From positions 1,860,001 through 1,924,000 of the forward strand of contig NZ_CP036346.1 in the NCBI RefSeq assembly GCF_014131695.1: a DNA stretch of 64,000 nt, in the 5' to 3' direction. This document shows positions 34,403-43,683 of the stretch, one piece after another. A program made the position numbers and the translations under genes. Position 1 is the first letter of the stretch, and the number at the start of each line of letters is the position of its first letter. Source of the DNA: Thomasclavelia ramosa DSM 1402. Lineage in GTDB: Bacteria > Bacillota_I > Bacilli_A > Erysipelotrichales > Coprobacillaceae. Below the pieces are notes generated by a model, which was not told the origin of the DNA, ran no database searches, and was given only the letters and a program-made list of their open reading frames with translations.

Positions 34403-34414
34403 GCATTCTTAAAT

Positions 34415-34491
34415 TGGTGGACCCTGTTGGACTCGAACCAACGACCGATCGGTTATGAGCCGATAGCTCTAACCAACTGAGCTAAGGGTCC
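34415..34491 (-). tRNA. tRNA-Ile2 (CAT), copy 2
   Basis: Same sequence as the copy at 33414-33490. Confidence 0.8.
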
Positions 34492-34527
34492 TTGTTGTTT
34501 CTTGACTTACGGGCACCGTTATTAAAT

Positions 34528-34604
34528 TGGTAGCGGGGAAGGGATTCGAACCCCCGACCCACCGGGTATGAACCGATTGCTCTAGCCAACTGAGCTACCC
34601 CGCC
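34528..34604 (-). tRNA. Elongator tRNA-Met (CAT), copy 2
   Basis: Same sequence as the copy at 33527-33603. Confidence 0.88.
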
Positions 34605-34641
34605 GTAATCAACTACAGCAATGCTATAATTTAATAATTAA

Positions 34642-34717
34642 TGGTGGAGCCTAGCGGGATCGAACCGCTGACCCCCTGCGTGCAAGGCAGGTGCTCTCCC
34701 AGCTGAGCTAAGGCCCC
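34642..34717 (-). tRNA. tRNA-Ala (TGC), copy 2
   Basis: Same sequence as the copy at 33641-33716. Confidence 0.96.
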
Positions 34718-34732
34718 AATTATTATTTTAAA

Positions 34733-34809
34733 TGGTCGGGAAGACAGGATTTGAACCTGCGACCCCCTGGTCCCAAACCAGGTGCACTACCAAGCTGTGC
34801 TACTTCCCG
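34733..34809 (-). tRNA. tRNA-Pro (TGG), copy 2
   Basis: Same sequence as the copy at 33732-33808. Confidence 0.96.
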
Positions 34810-34826
34810 TTCTATTTTTACTCAAA

Positions 34827-34903
34827 TGGCGCGCTAGGCAGGAATCGAACCCACAACCTCTTGATCCGTAGTCAAGCACTCTATCCAGTTGAGCTACTAG
34901 CGC
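34827..34903 (-). tRNA. tRNA-Arg (ACG), copy 2
   Basis: Same sequence as the copy at 33826-33902. Confidence 0.95.
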
Positions 34904-34927
34904 ATCGTTCACTTACAACGCCTATCT

Positions 34928-34956
34928 ATATTAACACATCTTATTAGCTTTTGCAA
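34928..34956 (-). promoter_or_regulatory. Promoter within tRNA block copy 2
   Basis: TTGCAA, 17-base spacer, TAATAT, same as in copy 1; it lies between tRNA-Leu and tRNA-Arg, so this block can be read from here as well as from the promoter at 35205-35233. Confidence 0.8.
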
Positions 34957-34975
34957 GATTTATTCTTTTAAGAAA

Positions 34976-35064
34976 TGGTGCCCAGGGCCGGAATCGAACC
35001 GGCACGGATTTTAAGGTCCGCAGGATTTTAAGTCCTGTGCGTCTACCAGTTTCGCCACCTGGGC
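34976..35064 (-). tRNA. tRNA-Leu (TAA)
   Basis: Class II tRNA, loop CTTAAAA gives TAA; acceptor GCCCAGG / CCTGGGC, discriminator A, CCA encoded. Single copy, outside the duplication. Confidence 0.95.
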
Positions 35065-35074
35065 AACACATTAA

Positions 35075-35149
35075 TGGAGGTTCCAACCGGACTCGAACCG
35101 ATGATAACAGAGTTGCAGTCTGTTGCCTTACCAACTTGGCCATGGAACC
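35075..35149 (-). tRNA. tRNA-Cys (GCA)
   Basis: Loop CTGCAAC gives GCA; acceptor GGTTCCA / TGGAACC with the Cys-specific U73; CCA encoded. First gene of the array. Confidence 0.95.
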
Positions 35150-35204
35150 ATTAACTTGTTGTTCTTGTTTTTATCAGTCGGTGTCATCACCAGACTGCTC
35201 ATTT

Positions 35205-35233
35205 ATTATATGTTAAACAGAAAATAATTTCAA
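35205..35233 (-). promoter_or_regulatory. Promoter of the tRNA array
   Basis: TTGAAA, 17-base spacer, TATAAT on the minus strand, 55 bases before tRNA-Cys. Confidence 0.85.
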
Positions 35234-35329
35234 GTATTTTTTATAAAAAAATTACCATTTTCTTATATATAAGAAAAAACACACTAAAAAAGATTCATTT
35301 TATCAATAATTTTTATATTTATATTTTTA

Positions 35330-35361
35330 AAAAAACTGCTGATTTTTAATCAACAGTTTTA
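35330..35361 (-). terminator. Terminator of the pot operon
   Basis: Stem AAAACTG-TGATT / AATCA-CAGTTTT (one bulge) with a T run on the minus strand, just past the potCD stop. Confidence 0.8.
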
Positions 35362-35362
35362 A

Positions 35363-37213
35363 CTATTTTGCTTTCACTTTCGTCCAGCGAGAATTATACA
35401 TCTCTTTTACAGCATTATCCTGATAAGCAAATACTTCATCATTCGGGCCAGTGCGCAGTCCATAAGCACTAATATCTTTAAACTCCTCTTTTTCAGCCTG
35501 AGCCGCTGCATTAACATTTGCAGTTAAATATCCTACTTCGACAGTATTCTTATAAGATACTTTATCACTTATCATATAATTAATAAATTCATTTGCAAGT
35601 TTTGTTTGCTTGCACTCTTTCGAAATAACAAATCCATCAAACCAGACATTAGTCCCTTCTTTCGGCATATAGTAACCCATATTAGGATTTTCCGACATTA
35701 CTGCTGCTGCATCACCAGAATACATTATCGCCATCGCCTTAACACCACTGATCATTGTATCAATTGACTCATCACCTACATAAACCGGATTCATTTCTTC
35801 ACGTTGCTCTAACAGCCACTGATAAGCTTCATTTATTTCACGTTCTTTTGTAGTATTCATTGAATATCCTAAAGCTTTGAGAGCAACCATAAAACTATCA
35901 CGCTCTGAATCATACATATAAATTTGATTTTTGTATTTTGTGTTCCGTAAGATACTCCATCCTGCTTCTAAATCTTTTTCATCTACAACAGTTTTATCAT
36001 ACAAAATACCTACATTACCACAAAAATATGGTACCCAATAATTATTACTCAAATCGAATGACTGTCCTAAAATTCCTTCATTAATATTATCCAAATTAGG
36101 AATTAATGATTTATCAACAGGCTGTAATAAATCCTCTTTGATCATTCGTTCAATCATATATTCTGAAGGAACTAGTACATCATAACTATTTCCACTCATA
36201 TATTTAGTGTACATAATTTCATTTGAATCAAACGTTTCATAAATAATCCGACAATCGAACTTATCTTCAAAATCACTAATAACTGTTTTATCAATATACT
36301 CTCCCCAATTATACACTCGTAACGTTTTACGACTGACACCAGTAGAAATTGACCACACTACAGATAAAACTAGACAAACAGCAATAACTATCTTAGCAGT
36401 TTTACTGCTTAATAGTTTATTTGTCGCTTTTGGAAAGAATTTCGGCACTAATGTTCCAATTGCCACAAAAAGTAATACAACGACTAATATAATAGTCGCA
36501 AGTGCATAAATACTAGGATTAGTTCGCTTTGACATATTGTAAATAACGATCGAAATATTTTCAATTCCATTCCCGCTAACAAAATAAGAAATAATAAAAT
36601 CATCAAATGACATAGTAAAAGCCAATAAAGCCCCTGAAATTATTCCCGGTTTGATCTGAGGGATAATTACTTTTGTAAGAGCCTGAAATGGAGTTGCCCC
36701 CAAATCCATCGCAGCATCGGCTAAATTAACATCTAACTGTCGTACCTTTGGTAAAACATTTGTAATTACAAATGGAGTACAAAAAGCTACATGAGCTAAT
36801 AACATAGTTAAATAGCCCTTTTCTACTTTAATAAACGAAAACAACAACATCAAGGATATCCCGGTAACTATATCAGGGTTCATTATTGGTAAATTATTTA
36901 CTTGTAAAACTAACTTACGTAATAATGGTTTTGACTTTGATACTCCAATTGCTGTGATTGTTCCCAAAACTGTTGAAATAACGGTTGAAAGGATTGCGAT
37001 ACTAACTGACACAACAATAGCATCGATCATTTGTTGATTTACAAATAACTCTTGATACCAGCGTAATGAAAAACCACTCCAGCTTGAAAGTGATTTAGAA
37101 TCATTGAACGAAAAAATTGCCATAATCACAAGCGGTAAATACAAGAACGCTAAAGCAAAACCAATCCATAAACTACTATTAAAATTAAACTTAAAGTTTT
37201 TTAGTTTTTTCAC
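35363..37213 (-). CDS. potCD: Polyamine ABC transporter permease fused to substrate-binding domain (PotC-PotD)
   Basis: One polypeptide of 616 residues. Residues about 1-270 are a PotC-type permease with six membrane segments and the EAA loop AAMDLGATPFQALTKVIIPQ. A further membrane helix (IVIAVCLVLSVVWSI, about 278-292) then tethers a complete extracellular PotD-type binding domain (LRVYNWGEYIDKTVISDFE; VLVPSEYMIERM; MAIMYSGDAAAVM; NEFINYMIS). The start is GTG 37213: GAGGAGG lies six bases before it, inside the end of potB (23-base overlap). PotC and PotD are separate genes in most bacteria. Spermidine/putrescine is the likely substrate. Confidence 0.92.
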   Translation of the reverse strand: MKKLKNFKFNFNSSLWIGFALAFLYLPLVIMAIFSFNDSKSLSSWSGFSLRWYQELFVNQQMIDAIVVSVSIAILSTVISTVLGTITAIGVSKSKPLLRKLVLQVNNLPIMNPDIVTGISLMLLFSFIKVEKGYLTMLLAHVAFCTPFVITNVLPKVRQLDVNLADAAMDLGATPFQALTKVIIPQIKPGIISGALLAFTMSFDDFIISYFVSGNGIENISIVIYNMSKRTNPSIYALATIILVVVLLFVAIGTLVPKFFPKATNKLLSSKTAKIVIAVCLVLSVVWSISTGVSRKTLRVYNWGEYIDKTVISDFEDKFDCRIIYETFDSNEIMYTKYMSGNSYDVLVPSEYMIERMIKEDLLQPVDKSLIPNLDNINEGILGQSFDLSNNYWVPYFCGNVGILYDKTVVDEKDLEAGWSILRNTKYKNQIYMYDSERDSFMVALKALGYSMNTTKEREINEAYQWLLEQREEMNPVYVGDESIDTMISGVKAMAIMYSGDAAAVMSENPNMGYYMPKEGTNVWFDGFVISKECKQTKLANEFINYMISDKVSYKNTVEVGYLTANVNAAAQAEKEEFKDISAYGLRTGPNDEVFAYQDNAVKEMYNSRWTKVKAK

Positions 37214-38048
37214 GTTTAGCCTCCTCTTGATACCCCGCATATTTTTCAACCCGGTTAATAAGTCCCATGAGGACAATAACTAAAACAGCTAAAATCAAAG
37301 AAACAGCACTACCAAAATGCCAATCCCCTACATTAATAAATTGCTGTTCAATAAAATTACCAATTAGAGAGTACTGTCCACCCCCTAACAATTTTGGAAT
37401 TACAAATGAGGAAATAGCTGGTAAAAATACCATTGTAATTCCTGTTAATACTCCACCTAATGACAATCTAAAAGTAATTTTCCAAAAAGTAGTAATCGGA
37501 TTCGCTCCTAGATCATTGCTTGCCTCAACTAAAGATTTATCCATTTTAGTTAAAGCGGTATGAATAGGTAAAATCATAAATGGTAAGAAATCATAAACCA
37601 TTCCTAAAACAACGGCAAAGTCCGTATATAAAAAGCTAACTTCACCAAATCCTAGAAATTGGACAAAATTACTGATGATTCCCTTACTACTCAATATATT
37701 GATCCACGCATATGTTCGCATCAACATATTGATCCAAGTTGGAAACGTAATCAATAAAATAAGAAGTGTCTGCGTTTTTTCTTTACACCTTGAAATTGCA
37801 TAAGCCACTGGATATCCAATTGCCAAGCATAAAACCGTTGTAATTGCACCTAAAACAAACGATTTGACTAATACTGAAACAAAAATTGGATCAAAAAATT
37901 TAGAAAAATTTTCTAATGTAAAATTAAATGTAGTAATCGTATTTCCTTTTTGAACAAAGGCATAGATCATAATTAAAAGCATTGGTACAACTGTCAAAAC
38001 AAACAGCCAAAAACAATATGGGCCAACCAACTTACGAAACTGTTTCAT
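37191..38048 (-). CDS. potB: Polyamine ABC transporter permease PotB
   Basis: Membrane permease of 285 residues with six hydrophobic segments; EAA loop LVEASNDLGANPITTFWKIT near residue 185. Its ATG overlaps the potA stop by one base and its end overlaps the potCD start, so the whole operon is translationally coupled. Confidence 0.93.
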   Translation of the reverse strand: MKQFRKLVGPYCFWLFVLTVVPMLLIMIYAFVQKGNTITTFNFTLENFSKFFDPIFVSVLVKSFVLGAITTVLCLAIGYPVAYAISRCKEKTQTLLILLITFPTWINMLMRTYAWINILSSKGIISNFVQFLGFGEVSFLYTDFAVVLGMVYDFLPFMILPIHTALTKMDKSLVEASNDLGANPITTFWKITFRLSLGGVLTGITMVFLPAISSFVIPKLLGGGQYSLIGNFIEQQFINVGDWHFGSAVSLILAVLVIVLMGLINRVEKYAGYQEEAKREKTKKL

Positions 38049-39091
38049 TAATAGCTACCCATTTTATCCATAACATGAATATCTTCAGGCCAAAAATCCA
38101 AATTAACTTTTTTCCCTACTTCACTAATATCTGTTGTGTGTACCATATAATCACGATCTTTTGTCTCTACAATAATCTCGTAATGAACGCCTTTAAAAAC
38201 AATAGAAGTTACAACCCCTTCTATTTTTCCTTTACCAACTTCAACAATATCTAAATCTTCTGGTCGCAAAACAATATCAACATCTTGACCATCATCAAAA
38301 CCTTTATCAACACATTCAAATTGCTTTCCATCAAATTCAACTAAGTAATCTTTTACAAAAATCCCTTCAATAATATTTGATTCTCCTATAAATTGAGCTA
38401 CAAAACGATTTTCAGGTTCATTATAAATATCGATTGGTGTTCCAATTTGTTGAATTTGTCCCTCATTCATAACTACGATCGTATCTGACATCGTTAGAGC
38501 TTCCTCTTGATCATGAGTAACATAAACAAAAGTAATTCCTACTTCCTGCTGAATATTTTTTAATTCTATTTGCATCGTTTTACGCATTTTTAAATCCAAG
38601 GCTCCCAAAGGTTCATCCAATAACAACACTTTAGGCTCATTTACTAAAGCTCGTGCAATCGCTACTCGCTGCTGCTGTCCACCTGATAACTGATTTATAT
38701 TTCTTTGTCCAAAGCCAGCTAACCCAACTAAATCAAGCATCCGATTAACTTTATGCTTAATTGTTTCTTTGTCCATTTTTTTTATTTTTAAACCAAAAGC
38801 AATATTATCAAAAACATCCATATGAGGAAATAACGCATATTTCTGAAAAACTGTATTTAGTTCTCTTTTATACGGCGGTAACCCACTAATATCTTGACCA
38901 TCAAATAAAACAGTTCCACCATTTGCTTCTTCAAAACCACCCATAATTCTTAAAGTTGTAGTCTTACCGCAACCACTTGGTCCAAGTAAAGTTACAAATT
39001 CTTTTTCATTAATTTCTAAATGAATACCTTTTAAAACAACTTGACCATTATATTCTTTTGTTAGATTGTCTAATTCAATTAATTTTGTCAT
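38048..39091 (-). CDS. potA: Polyamine ABC transporter ATPase PotA
   Basis: ATP-binding subunit: Walker [13 protein letters not shown] near residue 37, signature [13 protein letters not shown] near 137, Walker [13 protein letters not shown] near 157, and a C-terminal TOBE domain (about 275-345). 347 residues. Directly follows the HTH-cupin regulator gene. Confidence 0.94.
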   Translation of the reverse strand: MTKLIELDNLTKEYNGQVVLKGIHLEINEKEFVTLLGPSGCGKTTTLRIMGGFEEANGGTVLFDGQDISGLPPYKRELNTVFQKYALFPHMDVFDNIAFGLKIKKMDKETIKHKVNRMLDLVGLAGFGQRNINQLSGGQQQRVAIARALVNEPKVLLLDEPLGALDLKMRKTMQIELKNIQQEVGITFVYVTHDQEEALTMSDTIVVMNEGQIQQIGTPIDIYNEPENRFVAQFIGESNIIEGIFVKDYLVEFDGKQFECVDKGFDDGQDVDIVLRPEDLDIVEVGKGKIEGVVTSIVFKGVHYEIIVETKDRDYMVHTTDISEVGKKVNLDFWPEDIHVMDKMGSY

Positions 39092-39101
39092 AATGTCTCC
39101 T

Positions 39102-39635
39102 TTAAAATAATGGTGGTGTTGAAACCCAAATAACCTTAGCCTTAGTTTCCCCAGGATTAAATAAATAATGCGATACTAATCCCTTCAAATAGAAAGTTTC
39201 TCCTTTTTTCAACACAAATTCATTATCACCATAAATCAACTTAACCCGTCCTTGAACAACATACCCAAATTCCTGTCCTTCATGAGGAGCAATTATCATT
39301 GACTGTTTATCTTTTTCTAATTCAATTAAAATTGGTTCCATATCATTTTTTTGAGCGTTAGGAATAATATATGAAATTTTATAATCATCTTGAATATTTT
39401 CAAAAAAATCATCTTGTTTAAAAACTAGTTGTTCCGCTTCTTTTTCACTAAAGAACTCTTGCAGATTAGTTCCCAAAGCTTCTAAAATATCTTCTAAAGT
39501 AGCAACCGAAGGTGATGTCAAATCCCGTTCTAATTGCGATAGAAAGCCTTTTGTTAATTCACTGCGATTGGCTAGTTCTTCTAAAGTTAAACCATTAGCT
39601 TGCCGTAATCTTTTTACCTTACTCCCGATATCCAT
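39102..39635 (-). CDS. HTH-cupin regulator of the pot operon (PuuR-like)
   Basis: 177 residues: N-terminal XRE helix-turn-helix ([21 protein letters not shown]) and C-terminal cupin (about 105-175, [18 protein letters not shown] and GETFYLKG). This domain pair is that of PuuR-type regulators, which respond to polyamines or related small molecules. It lies 10 bases before potA in the same transcript and probably controls it. Confidence 0.88.
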   Translation of the reverse strand: MDIGSKVKRLRQANGLTLEELANRSELTKGFLSQLERDLTSPSVATLEDILEALGTNLQEFFSEKEAEQLVFKQDDFFENIQDDYKISYIIPNAQKNDMEPILIELEKDKQSMIIAPHEGQEFGYVVQGRVKLIYGDNEFVLKKGETFYLKGLVSHYLFNPGETKAKVIWVSTPPLF

Positions 39636-39739
39636 AAGACACCTCCATCATTTATTCTTTTCAACAGTCTAATTATAACGAATCTTGTCAATAAAGCAAC
39701 TATCATTTAACAATTTGTTTAATATATTATACTTAATAG

Positions 39740-39772
39740 CAAAAAAATAATAGGCCTAGACCTATTATTTCT
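39740..39772 (-). terminator. Terminator of tyrA
   Basis: Stem AAATAATAGG / CCTATTATTT with a T run on the minus strand, overlapping the tyrA stop. Confidence 0.8.
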
Positions 39773-40595
39773 CTAATTTTTCCCGTCGTAACGAAGATTT
39801 AATAAATAAATCTTTTAGTAATCGTTCGTCATTATCTTTTAAAGCCACTTTAATTAAGTCTAGTTGTTCTTCAAATGCTTCAATTGAAGCCAACAAATAA
39901 TCACTATTTCGTAAAAATAACTCTGACCATAAATTTTCATTAATATTTGCAATTCGAGTTAAATCACGGTATGAATCTCCTATGTACTTACCAGTTTCAT
40001 ATTTTTCATTATCACTATTAATCAAAGACACTGCAATTGCATGTGGCAACTGTGATGTAAATGAAATAATTTCATCATGAGCTTGTGGCGACATGATTTT
40101 AACACTCTTAAAACCTAAAGTTCCAACAAAACGTTCCATAAAACTAATGCATTCTTTTTGATTAACCGGATGTTCAATCAGTATATAATTAGCATTTTTA
40201 AAAACTTCTTTACTAGCGTACCCATATCCTTTTTTCTCTCGTCCAGCCATTGGATGTCCACTAACAAATTCAACTTCAGGATCAATAATTGTCATTGCTT
40301 CTTCTAAGAAATAAGATTTAATCCCTACCGCATCAGTAATGATACTTCCTTTTTTAAATTTATTCTCTTTAATAAATTTTAAAACCAATGAAGGATATAA
40401 ACATATAATAGTTAAGTCAGATTGTGCAATAATTTCTTTTCCATCTGTAAATCCCTCAATTATAGTTCCTTCATTTTTCGCCATTTGTAAAGTCTTTTCA
40501 TCGATATCAATCCCATAAACTTCATGACCTTGACCTTTTAAGGCTTTAACAAAACTGCCTCCAACTACTCCGAGACCTACTACTGTAATAATCAT
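39765..40595 (-). CDS. tyrA: Prephenate dehydrogenase
   Basis: NAD-dependent oxidative decarboxylation of prephenate to 4-hydroxyphenylpyruvate, toward tyrosine. N-terminal Rossmann motif VVGLGVVGGSFVKAL, VSGHPMAGREKKGYG (substrate-binding His/Arg) near residue 115, and a helical C-terminal domain with FTSQLPHAIAVSL near 180. 276 residues without an ACT or chorismate mutase domain, so feedback control, if any, lies elsewhere. No other aromatic genes are nearby. Confidence 0.92.
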   Translation of the reverse strand: MIITVVGLGVVGGSFVKALKGQGHEVYGIDIDEKTLQMAKNEGTIIEGFTDGKEIIAQSDLTIICLYPSLVLKFIKENKFKKGSIITDAVGIKSYFLEEAMTIIDPEVEFVSGHPMAGREKKGYGYASKEVFKNANYILIEHPVNQKECISFMERFVGTLGFKSVKIMSPQAHDEIISFTSQLPHAIAVSLINSDNEKYETGKYIGDSYRDLTRIANINENLWSELFLRNSDYLLASIEAFEEQLDLIKVALKDNDERLLKDLFIKSSLRREKLEK

Positions 40596-40693
40596 AAAGA
40601 CCTCCTCGATTATTTAATTATCTGGTCTTACCTTATATGTAATATTATTCTCAGTAAAAGTAAGCTCCATAAAATTATAATATTTCTTACACT

Positions 40694-41077
40694 TTAAACT
40701 AAAAATACTGCAATCAATGACGTTGCCCCTAAAAGCAATGCCATAAAACAATAACGAATAAACAAAGCGCTTAGTGGCGGTTTCTCTTCCTTATTGATAA
40801 AATAGAATGTTAAAACTACTAACAAACTCGTCAATACCCCATGCCCTAAAATAAAGGCAGTTTTAGCATCATAGTATTTCATTAATAAAGGAATGAAAGC
40901 TAAACTTACAGCCAAAAAATCTAAAACTATATAAATCACTGTTCGTAAATTTATCTTTATCCACCGAAAACTAAAATTTTCTTTAAATTCAGTCATCTTA
41001 GATTTTTTAGTTTTTTCTTTATGATAAAAATCAAATTCCTTTTTTTGTCTTTCAACCTTACGATCAAATCTTGCCAC
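40694..41077 (-). CDS. Small membrane protein, unknown
   Basis: 127 residues: a strongly basic N-terminus (RFDRKVERQKKEFDFYHKEK), then three hydrophobic segments (about 47-65, 72-90, 105-125). No family recognised. It lies 17 bases after pncB on the same strand and is probably cotranscribed. Confidence 0.6.
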   Translation of the reverse strand: MARFDRKVERQKKEFDFYHKEKTKKSKMTEFKENFSFRWIKINLRTVIYIVLDFLAVSLAFIPLLMKYYDAKTAFILGHGVLTSLLVVLTFYFINKEEKPPLSALFIRYCFMALLLGATSLIAVFLV

Positions 41078-41094
41078 TTTTATTCCTCCATTAA

Positions 41095-42555
41095 CTACTT
41101 TCTTTTTTCTTCTAACATCTTAATTTTATAATCTAACAGTTTTTTTGTTAAATCAACATAGTAATCATGAGGGTATTCTAAGCGGAACACTTCATCCCAC
41201 AAACGTGCTTTTTGTTGATTAGAATATTCACGAATTTCTTCTACAGTATATTCGGGGTATACCCGTTTACCATTAATAAAGACTGGTACTTGTAACTCTT
41301 CTACACTGTATGTATTAGCAGCTATTGTCTTAAATTTCCAAATATTCGATTGATGATATATTGTTAAATCGTGACTACTGGAAATCTCTTCATCATGAAA
41401 AGCAATTACATCACCAATTGCTTTTCCTGTTTCATTTTCGAATAAGCGATATACTTTTTTATATCCTGGATTCGTTATTTTTTCCGTATTTTCAGAAATT
41501 TTGATTTTAGGAATAATTTTTCCATTTTTTTCCAGAGCCACTAACTTATATACACCACCAAAAACTGGCGCACTCCGTGAAACAATAAGGTTTTCACCCA
41601 CCCCAAATGAATCCAGCTGGGCTCCTTGATCCAATAAAGAACGAATCAAATATTCATCTAATGAATTTGATGCTGTTATCTTAGCATCAACTAATCCCGC
41701 AACATCAAGCATCACTCGCGCTCGCTTTGATAAATAAGCAATGTCACCACTGTCTAAGCGGATGCCTTTTAATTTTTTACCTAACGGCGCTAAAACTTCA
41801 TTTGCTACTTTTATAGCATTAGGCACACCACTTTTTAATGTATCATATGTATCAACTAATAATACACAATCATCCGGATATGTAAGAGCATACGCTTTAA
41901 AAGCTTCAAATTCACTTTCAAATGATTGAACAAATGAATGAGCCATTGTTCCTACTACAGGAATATTAAACATCATCCCCGCAGAAACTGTAGCTGTCCC
42001 GGCAACTCCACCAATATAAGCAGCTCGAGCTCCATATGTAGCACTATCATAGCCTTGAGCTCGCCTTGCCCCAAATTCTAAAACCGGTCGTCCTTTTGCT
42101 TCTCGAACAATGCGGTTAGCTTTTGTAGCAATCAATGATTGATGGTTTACAGTTACCAATAATAAAGTTTCAATTAATTGTGCTTCTATAAATTTTGCAC
42201 GAATTGTAATTAAAGGTTCATTAGGGAAAACCGGTGTACCTTCTTTAACCGCATATATTGACCCCGTAAAATGAAAATCTCGTAAATAATCAAAAAATTC
42301 TTCATCAAACTTATTTAGTGAGCGGAGATATTTAATATCTCCCTCACTAAAATGTAGGTGTTCGATACATTCAATCAACTGCTGAAGACCAGCAAATATT
42401 GAGAATCCACCATTATCTGGATTTTTACGATAATACATATCAAAATACACATATTCATCTTTATTGCCTTGTTTAAAATAATTATAAGACATTGTTAATT
42501 CATATAGATCCATTACCAATGTTAAATTACGTTTACTTCCTGCATGTAAATCCAT
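41095..42555 (-). CDS. pncB: Nicotinate phosphoribosyltransferase
   Basis: Converts nicotinate and PRPP to nicotinate mononucleotide in NAD salvage. Family motifs: DLYELTMSYNYF near the start, LEFGARRAQGYDSATYGARAA split around residue 160, GTMAHSFVQSFESE near 205 and LDSGDIAYLSKRARVML near 265 (GxRxDSGD). 486 residues, typical of the Firmicute form. Neighbours are unrelated. Confidence 0.95.
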   Translation of the reverse strand: MDLHAGSKRNLTLVMDLYELTMSYNYFKQGNKDEYVYFDMYYRKNPDNGGFSIFAGLQQLIECIEHLHFSEGDIKYLRSLNKFDEEFFDYLRDFHFTGSIYAVKEGTPVFPNEPLITIRAKFIEAQLIETLLLVTVNHQSLIATKANRIVREAKGRPVLEFGARRAQGYDSATYGARAAYIGGVAGTATVSAGMMFNIPVVGTMAHSFVQSFESEFEAFKAYALTYPDDCVLLVDTYDTLKSGVPNAIKVANEVLAPLGKKLKGIRLDSGDIAYLSKRARVMLDVAGLVDAKITASNSLDEYLIRSLLDQGAQLDSFGVGENLIVSRSAPVFGGVYKLVALEKNGKIIPKIKISENTEKITNPGYKKVYRLFENETGKAIGDVIAFHDEEISSSHDLTIYHQSNIWKFKTIAANTYSVEELQVPVFINGKRVYPEYTVEEIREYSNQQKARLWDEVFRLEYPHDYYVDLTKKLLDYKIKMLEEKRK

Positions 42556-42620
42556 CTATTGTTCTCCTTGTATATATTTATCATTATAATAAACTTTTTT
42601 CTTATAAAAATCTAGTTATT

Positions 42621-42923
42621 TTAGAAATATAGTTCATAAGACTGTCTTGGTTGTGGTTGCGGCTGTGGTAATGGCTGTGGCTTCATTGGTGGCATTTTTT
42701 CAAATAGTACTGGAACTAATAATTGTTGCCCAGGATAGATCATCATTTTATCATCTAGGCTATTCATATTTTTAATATAGTCAACTCGTGTATTAAATCG
42801 TCGTGCAATTGCATAAACGTTATCACCACGATTTACAGTATATAGAAAGATATCACCTACCTTTGGTGCAACTGTTGGCATTGGTCGCCGATCAAACAAA
42901 TTATCCATGTAATCTTCGTACAT
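42621..42923 (-). CDS. LysM-domain protein
   Basis: 100 residues with one LysM domain (about 25-70: VNRGDNVYAIARRFN and MMIYPGQQLLVP) and a short Pro-Gln tail. No signal peptide, like spore-coat LysM proteins (SafA-type) that act inside the mother cell; that role is inferred. Start at ATG 42923, six bases after GGAGGG; an ATG two codons upstream abuts that site. Confidence 0.78.
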   Translation of the reverse strand: MYEDYMDNLFDRRPMPTVAPKVGDIFLYTVNRGDNVYAIARRFNTRVDYIKNMNSLDDKMMIYPGQQLLVPVLFEKMPPMKPQPLPQPQPQPRQSYELYF

Positions 42924-42972
42924 GTACATCCCTCCTACCATAACCTATTCAAATAAAAAAATAATAAATAGG

Positions 42973-43003
42973 CAAAAAAACAGACTTCATAAAAAAGTCC
43001 GTT
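42973..43003 (-). terminator. Terminator of rnc
   Basis: Stem AACGGACTT / AAGTCTGTT (G-U pair) with a seven-T run on the minus strand at the rnc stop. Confidence 0.78.
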
Positions 43004-43682
43004 ATCTTGCTAATTTATTTAATGCATCTTTAGCTGCCTGTTGCTCTGCTCTTTTCTTCGAAGAACCTACTCCAACCCCTAATACCATCTCATCCATTTT
43101 AACAGCCATTTCGAATACTGGATTATTTGACGGTCCTGATGATGAGATTAGATCATAAGTTACCGTCTTTCTCTGATCAGCCTGAATCAATTCCTGCAAT
43201 TTTGTTTTAAAATCTGTAATTTCATCGTAATTAACATCCTCAACATGCTTATAGATCGTAATATCCAGCATTTTTTCAACATATTCTGGTCCACAGTCAT
43301 GACATATCGCACCCATAAAAGCTTCAAAAATATCGGCTAAAACACTATCACGATCACGCCCACCATTATTCAACTCACCTGCTCCTAAATAAATAAGCGG
43401 GCCTAGATCAAGTTCTCTAGCAAAACGTGCTAATGATTCTTCACGAACAAGTTTTGCTCTAAGTTTGGTTAGACGGCCTTCTGGCAATTCCGGGTATAAA
43501 TCAAAGATATGCCGAGAAACATGATACTGTAAAACCGCATCACCTAAAAACTCCAACCGTTCATAATCATGATTTTTCATTTTATTTTCATTTGCATATG
43601 AAGGATGCGTAAAAGCTTCCTTAAATATTTCTATATTCTGATAAGGTATTTCCATTTTTTGTAAAAATTGTTCTAATTCCAC
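43002..43682 (-). CDS. rnc: Ribonuclease III
   Basis: Cleaves double-stranded RNA in rRNA and mRNA processing. Catalytic signature YERLEFLGDAVLQYH near residue 40 and a second acidic site DIFEAFMGAI near 115; C-terminal dsRNA-binding domain from about 155 (TDFKTKLQELIQ to AAKDALNKLA). 226 residues. It starts 1 base after plsX, with no acpP between, unlike B. subtilis. Confidence 0.95.
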   Translation of the reverse strand: MELEQFLQKMEIPYQNIEIFKEAFTHPSYANENKMKNHDYERLEFLGDAVLQYHVSRHIFDLYPELPEGRLTKLRAKLVREESLARFARELDLGPLIYLGAGELNNGGRDRDSVLADIFEAFMGAICHDCGPEYVEKMLDITIYKHVEDVNYDEITDFKTKLQELIQADQRKTVTYDLISSSGPSNNPVFEMAVKMDEMVLGVGVGSSKKRAEQQAAKDALNKLAR

Positions 43683-43683
43683 G

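Noticed and set aside
34931-35143. 70-residue frame containing CPGGETGRRTGLKI
   Set aside because: It reads through tRNA-Leu and tRNA-Cys; it is a tRNA translation artefact.
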